Source: Parasphingopyxis marina
GTDB lineage: Bacteria; Pseudomonadota; Alphaproteobacteria; Sphingomonadales; Sphingomonadaceae
Length of the DNA: 64,000 nucleotides
Assembly: GCF_014237875.1 (NCBI RefSeq)
Contig: NZ_JACJVJ010000003.1
Span: 62,001-126,000, forward strand
Direction of reading: 5' to 3'
A program made the position numbers and the translations under genes. The notes beneath the pieces were generated by a model. That model had not been told where the DNA came from and ran no database searches. It worked only from the letters and a program-made list of their open reading frames with translations. This document shows, one piece after another, positions 31,790 to 40,200 of this stretch. Position 1 is the stretch's first letter, and the number at the start of each line of letters is the position of its first letter.

Positions 31790-32616
31790 CAGACGAGAAG
31801 TCCTCCGGCACACACCAGCATCTGGCCGCTTATATAGTCGGATTCCGGAGCGCAAAGCAGGAAAACAGCGTCGGCGGCTTCTTCCGGCGTTCCGGCCCGC
31901 CCCAACGGGATCATGCGGGCCCAGCTGTCGAGCATCTCCGATCGGATACCGACCTTGATTTCGCGGCCTTCCATGTTGATCGTCGCCTGTTCGGCAGCGA
32001 TGGCCTGGGTCAACCGGGTTTCGATCAGTCCGAACGCGACGGCGTTGACGTTGACATTGTAGCGCCCCCATTCTTTGGCGAGGGTACGGGTCAGCCCGCC
32101 AATCCCGGCCTTGGCGGACGCATAGCCGGACTGACCGGCATTACCGAACAAACCCGCGATCGACGAAATATTGACAACCTTGCGATGGATCGGCCGGCCT
32201 TCTTCTTTCTCCCGCCGGGCAGCCTCCCGAATGGGACCCGCCGCGGCGCGGAGGATCCGAAAGGGTGCGCCGAGATGGACATCCAGCATTTCCTGAAACT
32301 GCTCGTCCCGGGTGTTCTGGATCGTTGCGTCCCATGTGTAGCCGGCATTGTTGACGATGATGTCGATGCCGCCAAAGCCTTCAAGCGCAGTATCGATGAA
32401 CCGGTCGGCAAAGTCCGGCTCGGTCACGCTGCCGTTCACCGCCATGGCCTGGCCGCCGCGGTCGCGGAGTTCGGATGCGACGGCATCGCCATGTTGGGCG
32501 TCGATATCGTTGACGACCAGCTTAGCGCCTTCCGATGCGAGCTTGAGCGCGACGGCCCTTCCAATGCCCCGTCCGGAGCCGGAAACCAGTGCCACGCGAT
32601 CGTTCAATCTGGTCAT
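31789..32616 (-). CDS. Short-chain dehydrogenase/reductase (3-hydroxyacyl-CoA dehydrogenase-like)
   Basis: A 275-residue classical SDR. It has the nucleotide-binding SGSGRGIG near residue 11, VNDIDAQ (an Asp after strand 2, favouring NAD), NNAGYT, SSIAGLFGNAGQSGYASAKAG with the Tyr-x3-Lys pair, and a C-terminal GQMLVCAGG. The insertion after the NNAG strand (EAARREKEEGRPIHRKVVNIS) is longer than usual. ATG 32616 (MTRLNDRVAL) is preferred to upstream starts. The gene overlaps the following hydratase (ATGA) and is one base from the preceding MaoC gene. It probably oxidises a 3-hydroxyacyl-CoA. Confidence 0.85.
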   Translation of the reverse strand: MTRLNDRVALVSGSGRGIGRAVALKLASEGAKLVVNDIDAQHGDAVASELRDRGGQAMAVNGSVTEPDFADRFIDTALEGFGGIDIIVNNAGYTWDATIQNTRDEQFQEMLDVHLGAPFRILRAAAGPIREAARREKEEGRPIHRKVVNISSIAGLFGNAGQSGYASAKAGIGGLTRTLAKEWGRYNVNVNAVAFGLIETRLTQAIAAEQATINMEGREIKVGIRSEMLDSWARMIPLGRAGTPEEAADAVFLLCAPESDYISGQMLVCAGGLLV

Positions 32617-32617
32617 G

Positions 32618-33016
32618 CTAGCTCCGCGCACCGACGGCCACGACCGCATGTCCGGTGAGTTTGGTTTCGCCAAACTGATCGGTCATTTCGAGGTTGATCG
32701 CGATGCGTTCCTCGCCCTCTTCTTCATACTTGCGGACTGGCCGGCCCGTGCAGCTGAGCCGCGCGCCGAGTTGCGTGATGGCCACGAAGCGGGCCGAGAA
32801 GCATCTGATCCGCTCAGGCGGCACCGTGTCGCTGATCGTCTGCCCCATATAGGCCATGCCGAGCATGCCCTGGCCGAAGACATCGCTGAAGCCGGCGGCT
32901 TTTGCGGCATCGCTGTCGATATGGGCAGCGTTGTGATCGCCGGATGCCCCTGCGTAGAGCGCCAGTGTCGCGCGCGTTATCGGCGGAAAATCCTTCTGCC
33001 AAACCCCGGATACCAT
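32618..33016 (-). CDS. MaoC-like acyl dehydratase (hot-dog fold)
   Basis: A 132-residue hot-dog-fold protein of the MaoC type. The catalytic hydratase-2 pattern is present: YAGASGDHNAAHIDSDAAKAAGF, where the Asp/His pair hydrates trans-2-enoyl-CoA to the (R)-3-hydroxy product, and GQGMLGMAYMG for the central helix. It pairs with the neighbouring hot-dog protein at 33050, and such adjacent small MaoC genes often make a heteromeric hydratase. The gene lies between the SDR and the second MaoC gene in a tight minus-strand operon. Confidence 0.82.
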   Translation of the reverse strand: MVSGVWQKDFPPITRATLALYAGASGDHNAAHIDSDAAKAAGFSDVFGQGMLGMAYMGQTISDTVPPERIRCFSARFVAITQLGARLSCTGRPVRKYEEEGEERIAINLEMTDQFGETKLTGHAVVAVGARS

Positions 33017-33049
33017 GCGCCGCTCGGCTCCTCTTATGCGGGGCGATGC

Positions 33050-33496
33050 TCAGGCCCCGTTCCGTATGACAAGCGTGCGTTCGATTTCCGCCACCTCGAC
33101 GCCATTTTGATTGGTCACATCCACCCGCTGGGTCAGGAATGTCAGCGCGCCGCCTTTTTTGTGCGCGACATTTTCGAGCCTCGCCAGGAAATCGAGCCTG
33201 TCCCCGCTTTTGACGGGATGGCGATAGGTGAAGCTCTGCTCGGCATGCAGGATCGTCTCGATCGGCACGCCAAGCTCTTCGGTGAAGGCGAAGGGGTTTT
33301 CCGCGTCGAGCATCTCGAGGCAGAAAAGATAGGTCGGCGGGATCGGAAGGCGCCCCTGTTCGTCCGGCTTTGTCAGCGCGGGATTGGTTTCACCGATCGC
33401 CTTGTGAAAGAAACGGAGCCTGCCCGCTTCGACCATCGCCGTAACGGGCACGAAACGATGGCCGATATAGCTGTCCAGCCTGTCAGCTTCGCTCAT
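33050..33496 (-). CDS. N-terminal MaoC/FAS1-type dehydratase-like protein
   Basis: A 148-residue hot-dog protein resembling the non-catalytic N-terminal MaoC half: IGHRFVPVTAMVEAGRLRFFHKAIGETNPALT, PIPPTYLFCLEMLD, and HAEQSFTYRHPVKSGDRL. It lacks the Asp/His catalytic loop present in its neighbour, so it is probably the substrate-binding partner of that subunit. ATG 33496 is chosen; an in-frame TTG at 33502 overlaps the thiolase stop. The MaoC pair next to an SCP-x-like thiolase recalls actinobacterial steroid side-chain degradation, although the OB-fold DUF35 partner is missing here. Confidence 0.78.
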   Translation of the reverse strand: MSEADRLDSYIGHRFVPVTAMVEAGRLRFFHKAIGETNPALTKPDEQGRLPIPPTYLFCLEMLDAENPFAFTEELGVPIETILHAEQSFTYRHPVKSGDRLDFLARLENVAHKKGGALTFLTQRVDVTNQNGVEVAEIERTLVIRNGA

Positions 33497-33498
33497 CG

Positions 33499-34680
33499 TC
33501 AAACCCGCTCATACAGGGTGACGACGCATGCGCCGCCAAGGCCGAGATTGTGCTGCAGGGCGAGCCGCGCGCCCTCGACCTGACGGACGCCGGCCCGATC
33601 GCGCAGCTGCCAGGTGAGTTCGGCGCATTGGGCAAGGCCGGTCGCGCCGAGCGGATGGCCCTTGGATAGCAACCCGCCGGACGGGTTGGTGACGACCTTT
33701 CCGCCATAGCTGTTATCATTGTCGCTGACGAACTTCGCGGCGCTTCCCTCCGGCGTCAGCCTCAGTCCTTCATAGGAAAGGATCTCGTTTGCGGTGAAGC
33801 AGTCGTGGAGCTCGACAACGTCCAGATCGTCCGGCCCGACGCCCGATCGTTCATAGACCTGATCCGCCGCATTGCGTGTCAGATCATAGCCGACCGCCTT
33901 GATCGGGCTCGCGCCGTCGAAGCTCGTTGCGGTGTCCGTCGTCATCGCTTGGGCCCGGATCGCGACTCCGGGCGAGAGCCCGTGCTTGTCGGCGAACCGC
34001 TTGGATACGAGGATCGCGGCAGCACCGCCGCAGGTGGGGGGGCAGCATTGCAGCCGGGTGAGGGGCCCCAGCATATGCGGCGAGGCCAGTATTTCCTCGA
34101 CGCTGAGAGGGGTGCGAAAGATCGCCCTGTCATTATGTTCGGCGTGCCGCCGCGCTTTTTCGGTGACTTTGGCAAACGTCGCGTTGTCGGCACCGTAGCG
34201 TTGCTGATATTCCAGCCCGGCGGCCCCGAACAGCTTGATCGCCATGGGTGCCGACTGCGCGCCTTCCACCTGATCCGCGACCGCGGTGAAGCGGGAGAGC
34301 GGGGTGGGGCGATCGGGATAGAGTTCCTGGAGCGCGCCTGGCGCCATCTGTTCGAAGCCCAGCGCCAATACGCAATCCGCGGATCCGGAAGCGATGGCCT
34401 GCCGGGCGAGGAACAGCGCGGTCGATCCGGTCGCGCAATTATTGTTTACGTTCACGATGGGAATGCCGGTCAGGCCAACTTCGTAAAGCGCCGCTTGCCC
34501 ACTCGTCGAGTCGCCATAGACGTAGCCGGTATAGGCTTGCTCGATGTCGCGATAGTCGATCGATGCGTCCGCCAGTGCCGCGCGTGCCGCCGCGCTGCCC
34601 AGTTCGTTATAGGATGGAGATGTGCCGGGTTTGACGAACGCCGTCATGCCAACACCCGCTACAAGGACGTCCGTTACCAT
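33499..34680 (-). CDS. SCP-x-type thiolase / lipid-transfer protein
   Basis: A 393-residue thiolase-superfamily protein of the SCP-x/Ltp group. The nucleophile lies in NVNNNCATGS (Cys82), the first His in LHDCFTANE and the second in SKGHPLGATG; the usual second thiolase Cys region reads LGLGGACVVTLY. ATG 34680 has AGGGGAGGCG before it; a longer frame upstream is not supported. It is the first gene of the minus-strand operon, and a half-operator like that of the TetR/ECF palindrome lies in its leader at 34722. It would cleave a 3-ketoacyl-CoA, or perform retro-aldol cleavage like Ltp2; the sequence does not decide which. Confidence 0.85.
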   Translation of the reverse strand: MVTDVLVAGVGMTAFVKPGTSPSYNELGSAAARAALADASIDYRDIEQAYTGYVYGDSTSGQAALYEVGLTGIPIVNVNNNCATGSTALFLARQAIASGSADCVLALGFEQMAPGALQELYPDRPTPLSRFTAVADQVEGAQSAPMAIKLFGAAGLEYQQRYGADNATFAKVTEKARRHAEHNDRAIFRTPLSVEEILASPHMLGPLTRLQCCPPTCGGAAAILVSKRFADKHGLSPGVAIRAQAMTTDTATSFDGASPIKAVGYDLTRNAADQVYERSGVGPDDLDVVELHDCFTANEILSYEGLRLTPEGSAAKFVSDNDNSYGGKVVTNPSGGLLSKGHPLGATGLAQCAELTWQLRDRAGVRQVEGARLALQHNLGLGGACVVTLYERV

Positions 34681-34721
34681 TTTTGCGCCTCCCCTTACCA
34701 ATGGGTCGGGGCTGCTACCAG

Positions 34722-34734
34722 TGAGTCGAATATT
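34722..34734. promoter_or_regulatory. Half-operator for TetR-type regulator upstream of thiolase
   Basis: TGAGTCGAATATT matches the right half (TGAGTCGAATA) of the perfect palindrome at 35510-35531 exactly over 11 bases. The mirror half is poorly conserved here. Its place, 42 bases before the thiolase ATG and just downstream of the TetR stop, suggests that the same regulator controls the beta-oxidation operon. Confidence 0.5.
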
Positions 34735-34761
34735 TGGCAAGGGGCGGTTTGGCTCGTCCCG

Positions 34762-35412
34762 CTAGCTATCCGGAGATAGGCTTCCGCTCGTCTCAATACC
34801 GGCCATTACGAAGCCGATAAGCTGCGCGGTGACCTCTTCGACGCCGAGAGAACCATCGCTGTGATACCATTGGGGGAGCCAGTTCATCGCGCCGAAGATG
34901 AACATCGCGGTCACCTTGGGGCTGTCGCACTGGAGCGTTCCGTCTTTGCGGCCGTCCTCGAGAATATCGACAAGGGCATCGTTGATCCGGCGTCGGCCCT
35001 CGACCACCGTGCCCTGATTTTCGGGTTCAAGCGCGCTGACACCGGTCATCACGAGACAGGTGCCGAAATCGTCGACAACCATTCGGACATAGCGTTTCAG
35101 AAACTCTTCCAGCCGCTCGCGTCCGTTTGCCTCGTCTGGTCCGGGCAGCGGGGTCGCGTCGTCGGTAATCGCTTCGATGGCGATGCGATGGCACTCGAAC
35201 AGGATGTCGTCCTTGCTGCGGAAATAATAATATAGCGTGGGTTTGGAGATGTTCAGCTCTTCGGCGATTTCGGCGAGCGTGGTCTCATGGAACCCGCGCT
35301 TGCTGTATGTGCGCGCCGCCGTCCGCAGGACCACTTGCCGCTTCATCTCGAACTGTTCGTCGCGATTCTGAATCGCGGTTCCCCAGGCGCGCTTCGGTGC
35401 GTTTTTCGTCAT
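34762..35412 (-). CDS. TetR-family regulator
   Basis: A 216-residue TetR regulator. The DNA-binding domain is clear: VVLRTAARTYSKRGFHETTLAEIAEELNISKPTLYYYFRSKDDIL, with an acyl-CoA-regulator-like C-terminal domain (ERLEEFLKRYVRMVVDDF). ATG 35412 is preferred; the frame continues upstream but composition worsens. It is divergent from an ECF sigma gene over a gap containing a perfect 22-bp palindrome and two further TCGACCA repeats. It likely represses the beta-oxidation operons until an acyl-CoA intermediate binds, as FadR-like and KstR2-like TetR proteins do. Confidence 0.87.
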   Translation of the reverse strand: MTKNAPKRAWGTAIQNRDEQFEMKRQVVLRTAARTYSKRGFHETTLAEIAEELNISKPTLYYYFRSKDDILFECHRIAIEAITDDATPLPGPDEANGRERLEEFLKRYVRMVVDDFGTCLVMTGVSALEPENQGTVVEGRRRINDALVDILEDGRKDGTLQCDSPKVTAMFIFGAMNWLPQWYHSDGSLGVEEVTAQLIGFVMAGIETSGSLSPDS

Positions 35413-35470
35413 TTCCAACCCTTTTGACGCCAAGCCGAATCTCGACGGGCCACTGGTAGCCCTTGACTTT

Positions 35471-35531
35471 AATTCGACCAAGAGGATTATTAATCGACCA
35501 CAAGATGAATATTCGACTCATGAGTCGAATA
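35471..35531. promoter_or_regulatory. TetR operator region: perfect palindrome plus two upstream repeats
   Basis: A perfect 22-bp palindrome with half-site TATTCGACTCA covers 35510-35531, 24 bases before ATG 35555 of the sigma factor. TCGACCA repeats at 35474 and 35494 lie 20 and 19-20 bases apart from each other and from the TCGACTCA of the palindrome, i.e. about two helical turns each. TTGACT at 35463 could be a -35 box. The arrangement fits cooperative binding of the divergent TetR product. Confidence 0.7.
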
Positions 35532-35554
35532 CGAGGATGCAAGAGGGGCGAGCT

Positions 35555-36175
35555 ATGCCGGAGACGAACGGAAGGGCCGAGGCAAAAGGCGCGCTGATCG
35601 CGGCAAAAGGCGGAAGCGCGCGCGATAAAGAACGGGTGGTCACCGATCTCTATCGCGAGAATTGCGACAAGCTTCGCAGCTATGTTTTGCGCATGCTGAA
35701 ATCACCGGCCGATGCCGATGACGTCGTCCATGACGCGTTCGTCCGGTTTTATAGGAGCGACGTCTTCGCCTATGACAATCCGCGGGCGGTGCTGTTCAAA
35801 ACCGCATGGCGGCTTGCTCTGAACCGTATTCGCTCCCGGCGCAGCAACCCGGTGGACCGTGCGGATACCCTGATTGACGAACTGACCCAATATCCTTGCG
35901 CGGCGGTTTCAGCCGAAGAGGACATCATCTCGAGGGAGAAGGAGAGCGTGTTTCGCGCGGCTATTGCGAGCCTGCCGCCGCGCTGCCGTCAGGTTATCGA
36001 ATTGCGCACGATGCAGGAACTGTCCTTTCGGGAGATGTCCGATCGGCTGGGGATCTCTGTCAGCACGCTCGAAAAGCATATGGCCCGGGGGAAGCGGGCA
36101 TGCATCGAGGCCGTGTCGGTGGGGTATGACCATGAAAGCCGCGCTTACGCTACGCCCTCAGCTGTCGCCGCTTGA
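35555..36175 (+). CDS. ECF-type RNA polymerase sigma factor (FecI-like)
   Basis: A 206-residue extracytoplasmic-function sigma factor. Region 2 has LYRENCDKLRSYVLRML, DADDVVHDAFVRFYR and NPRAVLFKTAWRLALNRIRS (-10 recognition); region 4 has LPPRCRQVIELRTMQELSFREMSDRLGISVSTLEKHMARG (-35 recognition helix). No anti-sigma or FecR gene follows, which is unusual for FecI-like factors. ATG 35555 is chosen because GAGGGGCG lies 5 bases before; ATG 35537 has no room for a ribosome site. It starts 24 bases after the palindrome, so it is probably under TetR control, and may relay that signal to other promoters. Confidence 0.87.
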   Translation: MPETNGRAEAKGALIAAKGGSARDKERVVTDLYRENCDKLRSYVLRMLKSPADADDVVHDAFVRFYRSDVFAYDNPRAVLFKTAWRLALNRIRSRRSNPVDRADTLIDELTQYPCAAVSAEEDIISREKESVFRAAIASLPPRCRQVIELRTMQELSFREMSDRLGISVSTLEKHMARGKRACIEAVSVGYDHESRAYATPSAVAA

Positions 36176-36231
36176 AAGAGCGCGGCAGAATGGCTCCATC
36201 CGCTGAAGGTCGAAGCCAACCGGGCCTGGCA

Positions 36232-37872
36232 ATGCCCGGCGCGATGCAGGATATTCCCCTGCAGGTTTCATCCATGCTGCGTCATGCGGCTGCCATCAAC
36301 GCCCGTCACGAGATTGTGTCGCGCGGGTCGTCGGGGGACCTTCTTCGCTACGACTATCGGACAGCGGAAAGGCGTTCGCGCCAGCTGGCCAAGGGGCTGC
36401 GGGGCCTCGGCATTGGAACGGGGGACCGGGTCGCTAGCCTCGCCTGGAACACCCACCGGCATTTCGAACTATTCTATGGCGTGCCCGGAATGGGCGCAGT
36501 CCTGCACACGGTGAATCCGCGGTTCCGCGACGACCAGATAATCTATGTCATCAACCATGCCGGCAACCGGGCGCTGTTTTTCGATGCCGATCTTGCCGAG
36601 CTGGTCGCGCGGATCGCGCCGCAGCTGACGAGCGTGGAGCATTATGTGTTGCTGGGCGACGACGCGGAGCTTCCGGCCAACGTTCAAGTGCCAATGACAA
36701 GCTATGAAAGCCTGCTTGCCGACGAGGATTTTCGCTGGCCCGAGCTCGACGAACGGTCGGCGTGCATGCTGTGCTATACTTCGGGCACGACGGGCAATCC
36801 CAAAGGGGTGATGACATCCCACCGGTCGACGGTGCTCCATGCGCTGGCCGCGCAATCCGCGGTCGCATTCGGCCTGACGCCGATGGAGAGCGTGCTGCTT
36901 GTCGTGCCGATGTTTCACGCTTTCGGCTGGGCAATCCCGTTTGTCGCGGCGATTTCGGGGGCGAAGCTGATATTGCCGGGCCCGGCTCCGGATTCCGCGA
37001 CGCTGGTTGATCTGATCCGCAGCGAAGAGGCAACGCTGGCCATGGGCGTGCCGACGGTGTGGAGCGGCATTCTCGATCATGTTGCTAAGGACGGGGTGGG
37101 GCTTGCGCCGCTGCGCCGTGCATTGATCGGCGGTTCGGCAGTGCCGTCCCATATCAGCTCCAGCCTAAGGCAGGACCATGGCGTCGATGTCATTACAGGC
37201 TGGGGAATGACGGAGCTCAGTCCGCTCGGATCGTTCACGAGCACGACGCCGGAGATCGAAGCGCTTCCGACGAAGGAGGGCGAAGCGGCGAAATATGGGC
37301 GCGCCGGACGGATGCTCTATCCAGTCGAGCTGCGGATCGTGGACACCCGAGGCGAGCCGGTGGCCGCCGACGGCGCGGCGGTGGGCGATATCTGGGTCAG
37401 GGGGCCCAGCATCGCCGCGGGGTATTTCGGGGACGAAGGGGAAAATGTTCTCGACAAGAATGGCTGGTTTCCGACCGGCGATATCGGCACGATCGATCGC
37501 CACGGTTCGATCGCCATCACCGATCGCTTCAAGGATCTGATCAAGTCCGGCGGCGAATGGATCAGTTCCACCGAGCTGGAAAGTGCCGCCGCGCTTGCGC
37601 CGGGGGTGGCGCAGGTGGCGGCGATTTCCGCCCGTCATCCCAAATGGCAGGAACGCCCGTTGCTGATCGTCGTACCGGCGTCTGGCGCCTCGCCGGACGC
37701 CGAGGCGATCACCGATGTGATGGCGACGACCTTGCCGCGCTGGCAGCTGCCCGATGCGATACTCTTCGTCAATGGGTTGCCGCTGACGGCCACCGGAAAG
37801 GTCGACAAAAAAGCGCTGCGTGCGCTTTATGGCGATCATCTGATCGACAATTCCTCCGACAAGCGGGGCTGA
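36232..37872 (+). CDS. Fatty-acid-type acyl-CoA synthetase (AMP-forming)
   Basis: A ~546-residue ANL-superfamily ligase of the medium-/long-chain FadD type. The start is uncertain: ATG 36232 (MPGAMQDIPLQVSSMLRHA) gives the N-terminus typical of the family; ATG 36190 or TTG 36172 would add 14-20 residues overlapping the sigma gene. Motifs are CYTSGTTGNPKGV, MFHAFGWAIPF, GWGMTELSPLGSF, GWFPTGDIGTID, DRFKDLIKSGGEWIS and the catalytic PLTATGKVDKK. It activates a fatty or alicyclic acid with ATP and CoA. It is the first enzyme after the ECF gene and is probably cotranscribed with the second ligase 8 bases downstream. Confidence 0.86.
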   Translation: MPGAMQDIPLQVSSMLRHAAAINARHEIVSRGSSGDLLRYDYRTAERRSRQLAKGLRGLGIGTGDRVASLAWNTHRHFELFYGVPGMGAVLHTVNPRFRDDQIIYVINHAGNRALFFDADLAELVARIAPQLTSVEHYVLLGDDAELPANVQVPMTSYESLLADEDFRWPELDERSACMLCYTSGTTGNPKGVMTSHRSTVLHALAAQSAVAFGLTPMESVLLVVPMFHAFGWAIPFVAAISGAKLILPGPAPDSATLVDLIRSEEATLAMGVPTVWSGILDHVAKDGVGLAPLRRALIGGSAVPSHISSSLRQDHGVDVITGWGMTELSPLGSFTSTTPEIEALPTKEGEAAKYGRAGRMLYPVELRIVDTRGEPVAADGAAVGDIWVRGPSIAAGYFGDEGENVLDKNGWFPTGDIGTIDRHGSIAITDRFKDLIKSGGEWISSTELESAAALAPGVAQVAAISARHPKWQERPLLIVVPASGASPDAEAITDVMATTLPRWQLPDAILFVNGLPLTATGKVDKKALRALYGDHLIDNSSDKRG

Positions 37873-37880
37873 GACGGGGC

Positions 37881-39539
37881 ATGGAAGATCCGAACATGAT
37901 TACGGCAACGGCCACCCCGCCCGCAGGCAAGACCGCTGCCGCTACCTATCATCCTGAGATCCGCACGCTCGGCGATGCGCCCCGGTTTCACGGGCAGTCA
38001 CGCGGCGATGCCACGGCCTTCATCTTTGGGGACAGGCATACCAGCTATGCCGATTTCGATAGACATACGGCCCGGGTGGCGAACGGTCTTGCCGCCCAGG
38101 GTCTGGGTCCGCGCTCGCGGATTGCCTATCTTGGCAAGAATTCGGATTTCTATTTCGAGCTGCTATTCGGCGCGTTCCGGCTGGGGGCGGTAATGGTGCC
38201 CGTCAACTGGCGGCTCGCCAAGCCCGAGATCGTGCATATCATCGCCGATGCCGAGGCCGAAATCCTGTTTACCGACGATTTCTGCGCGCCGTCTGTCCAC
38301 GATATCGCCGATCAGCTGACGGGCATACGCTTGATCATCGCGACCGGAGAGGGTGCAAACGGCTGGATACAATATGAAACGTGGCGCGACGGGCAAAGCG
38401 CAGAAGACCGCCCGAGCGCGATTGATCCGGGCGATGTGGCCGTCCAGCTCTACACGAGCGGAACGACTGGCCTGCCCAAGGGCGTGCAGCTGAGCCATCA
38501 AGCCTTTTATGCCTTCAACGAGATGGCGGCCTCCGAGCCGTCGTCCTTCGGGGCTGATATGGATTGGAATATGTGGACCGCGGACGACATGAGCATGGTC
38601 GCGCTGCCGGCCTTCCATATCAGCGGAACCGGCTGGGGCGTGGTTGGCGTCTATGTCGGCGCGACGAACGTCGTCCTTCCGGAATTTGTGAATGCCGACG
38701 TCATCGACGCCATTCGCCGGTTCAAGGTGACCAAGACGGCGCTGGTCCCGGCCACCATCGACATGATCGTGAACCACCCCGATTTGCGGCCCGAAGACTT
38801 CGGATCGATGAAACAATTCCTCTATGGCGCGGCGCCCATTCCGTTGCCGCTGCTCGAACAGGCGCTTGCGGTATTCGACTGCGGTTTCGTCCAGATGTAC
38901 GGCCTTACCGAAACCTGCGGCGCGGTGACCTATCTTCCGCCGGAGGACCATGTGCCGGGAAATCCCAACCTAGCGTCGGCGGGCAAGCCCTTGCCTGGCG
39001 TAGACGTGAAGATTGTCGGTCCCGATAGCGACACGCCGCTGCCGACCGGCGAGATTGGCGAGATATGCTTGCGAACGCCGGCGATCATGCGGGGATATTG
39101 GAAACAGGAATCCGAGACGGGGCGGGTGATGGACGATGACGGCTGGTTTCGCAGCGGCGACGCCGGTAGTCTCTCGGAAGATGGATATCTCTTCATTCGG
39201 GACCGGGTGAAGGACATGATCGTGTCGGGCGGCGAAAATGTCTATCCTGCCGAAGTCGAAGCCGCATTGCGCGGCCATCCGGATATCGCCGATGTTTCGG
39301 TGATCGGCATACCAGACCCGAAATGGGGCGAGGCCGTGAAGGCGGTCGTCGTTCTCACGCTAGGCGCAAAGCCCGATCCTGCCGGCATCATCGCTTATGC
39401 GCGCGAGAGGATCGCCGGCTACAAGCTCCCCAAATCGGTAGATTTTCTCGATGCCTTGCCACGCAATGCTTCGGGCAAGGTTCTGAAGCGCGAATTGCGC
39501 GCTGCCTATTGGGCCGGACGGGACAGGCAGGTGAATTGA
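37881..39539 (+). CDS. Acyl-CoA synthetase (AMP-forming), FadD3/FadD17-like
   Basis: A 552-residue ANL ligase, the third CoA ligase of this island. Motifs are LYTSGTTGLPKGVQLSH, PAFHISGTGWGVVG, QMYGLTETCGAVTYLP, GWFRSGDAGSLSEDGYLFI, DRVKDMIVSGGENVYPAEVE and the C-terminal LPRNASGKVLKREL with the adenylating Lys. FHISG with GTNVVLP-like sequence after it resembles actinobacterial steroid-acid ligases such as FadD3, though this is from memory. ATG 37881 lies 8 bases after the previous stop. Its stop overlaps the next gene's ATG by one base (TGATG). Confidence 0.86.
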   Translation: MEDPNMITATATPPAGKTAAATYHPEIRTLGDAPRFHGQSRGDATAFIFGDRHTSYADFDRHTARVANGLAAQGLGPRSRIAYLGKNSDFYFELLFGAFRLGAVMVPVNWRLAKPEIVHIIADAEAEILFTDDFCAPSVHDIADQLTGIRLIIATGEGANGWIQYETWRDGQSAEDRPSAIDPGDVAVQLYTSGTTGLPKGVQLSHQAFYAFNEMAASEPSSFGADMDWNMWTADDMSMVALPAFHISGTGWGVVGVYVGATNVVLPEFVNADVIDAIRRFKVTKTALVPATIDMIVNHPDLRPEDFGSMKQFLYGAAPIPLPLLEQALAVFDCGFVQMYGLTETCGAVTYLPPEDHVPGNPNLASAGKPLPGVDVKIVGPDSDTPLPTGEIGEICLRTPAIMRGYWKQESETGRVMDDDGWFRSGDAGSLSEDGYLFIRDRVKDMIVSGGENVYPAEVEAALRGHPDIADVSVIGIPDPKWGEAVKAVVVLTLGAKPDPAGIIAYARERIAGYKLPKSVDFLDALPRNASGKVLKRELRAAYWAGRDRQVN

Positions 39540-39985
39540 TGGGGGATCAGGCGATGCACCCGGCGGAAAGGCTTTTGATCGAGCGTAGCTGCGAACGATT
39601 GCAGGCGCGCTATGCCCAGACCGCGGACAATGGAGACATAGAAGGATTTGTGGAGTTGTTCGTCGAGAACGGAAGCGTGGAAGTGCCCGAACATCGAGCT
39701 TTTGTCGGTCATGCCTCGATCCGCGAGTCGATCCGCGCACTGGCTGCCACGGGCCTCACCATGCGACATGTCATTACCAACCGGCTGGTGACCGTCATCG
39801 ACGAAACTCATGCCCAGGGCTCCTGTTATCTCACGGTGTATAATAGCGATGCGGAGCCGGACGCTTCGGGGATAAGGCCAGCTGGCCTGCCGGCCACTAT
39901 TGGCGAATATGCCGACCGGTTTACGAAGACCGATGCCGGTTGGCGTTTCCAGTCGCGAGTGTTGAAGCGCGTGTTTCGGGGATAG
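39539..39985 (+). CDS. NTF2/SnoaL-like protein
   Basis: A 148-residue protein with the cone-shaped SnoaL/NTF2 fold: LIERSCERLQARYAQTADNGDIEGFVELF (two N-terminal helices), VEVPEHRAFVGHASIRESIRAL, MRHVITNRLVTVID and a C-terminal DRFTKTDAGWRFQSRVLKRVF strand pair. Family members are isomerases, dehydratases or binding proteins; SnoaL-like proteins are common in terpene and steroid gene sets. It overlaps the ligase stop by one base and is probably translated with it; MHPAERL at 39554 is an alternative start. No catalytic residues can be assigned with confidence. Confidence 0.75.
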   Translation: MGDQAMHPAERLLIERSCERLQARYAQTADNGDIEGFVELFVENGSVEVPEHRAFVGHASIRESIRALAATGLTMRHVITNRLVTVIDETHAQGSCYLTVYNSDAEPDASGIRPAGLPATIGEYADRFTKTDAGWRFQSRVLKRVFRG

Positions 39986-39990
39986 CGCAA

Positions 39991-40007
39991 GGGCCGGGAT
40001 ACGGCCC
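39991..40007 (+). terminator. Possible weak terminator hairpin after the NTF2-like gene
   Basis: GGGCCG (39991-39996) and CGGCCC (40002-40007) form a 6-bp GC stem with a 5-base loop, six bases after the stop. No T-run follows, so it may pause or protect the transcript rather than terminate it. The rest of the 215-base gap to 40201 holds only an ATTGTATGCAA element at 40066. Confidence 0.3.
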
Positions 40008-40200
40008 CGACGCGCGATTTGCCGGAGCAGAGACTAGCGGGTTGGTGCGCCTCATGTGTCCTGACATTGTATGCAACCATGGCGAACAGGGAGAGATCGG
40101 GCCCGGGAAAGGGACAGGTTGATAGAAGCGAAAGCCCAATCTGAAAGAACCGATCTGGCCGGGACTGCGTATGAAACCCAGGATGGATGAGGAGAGCGCA

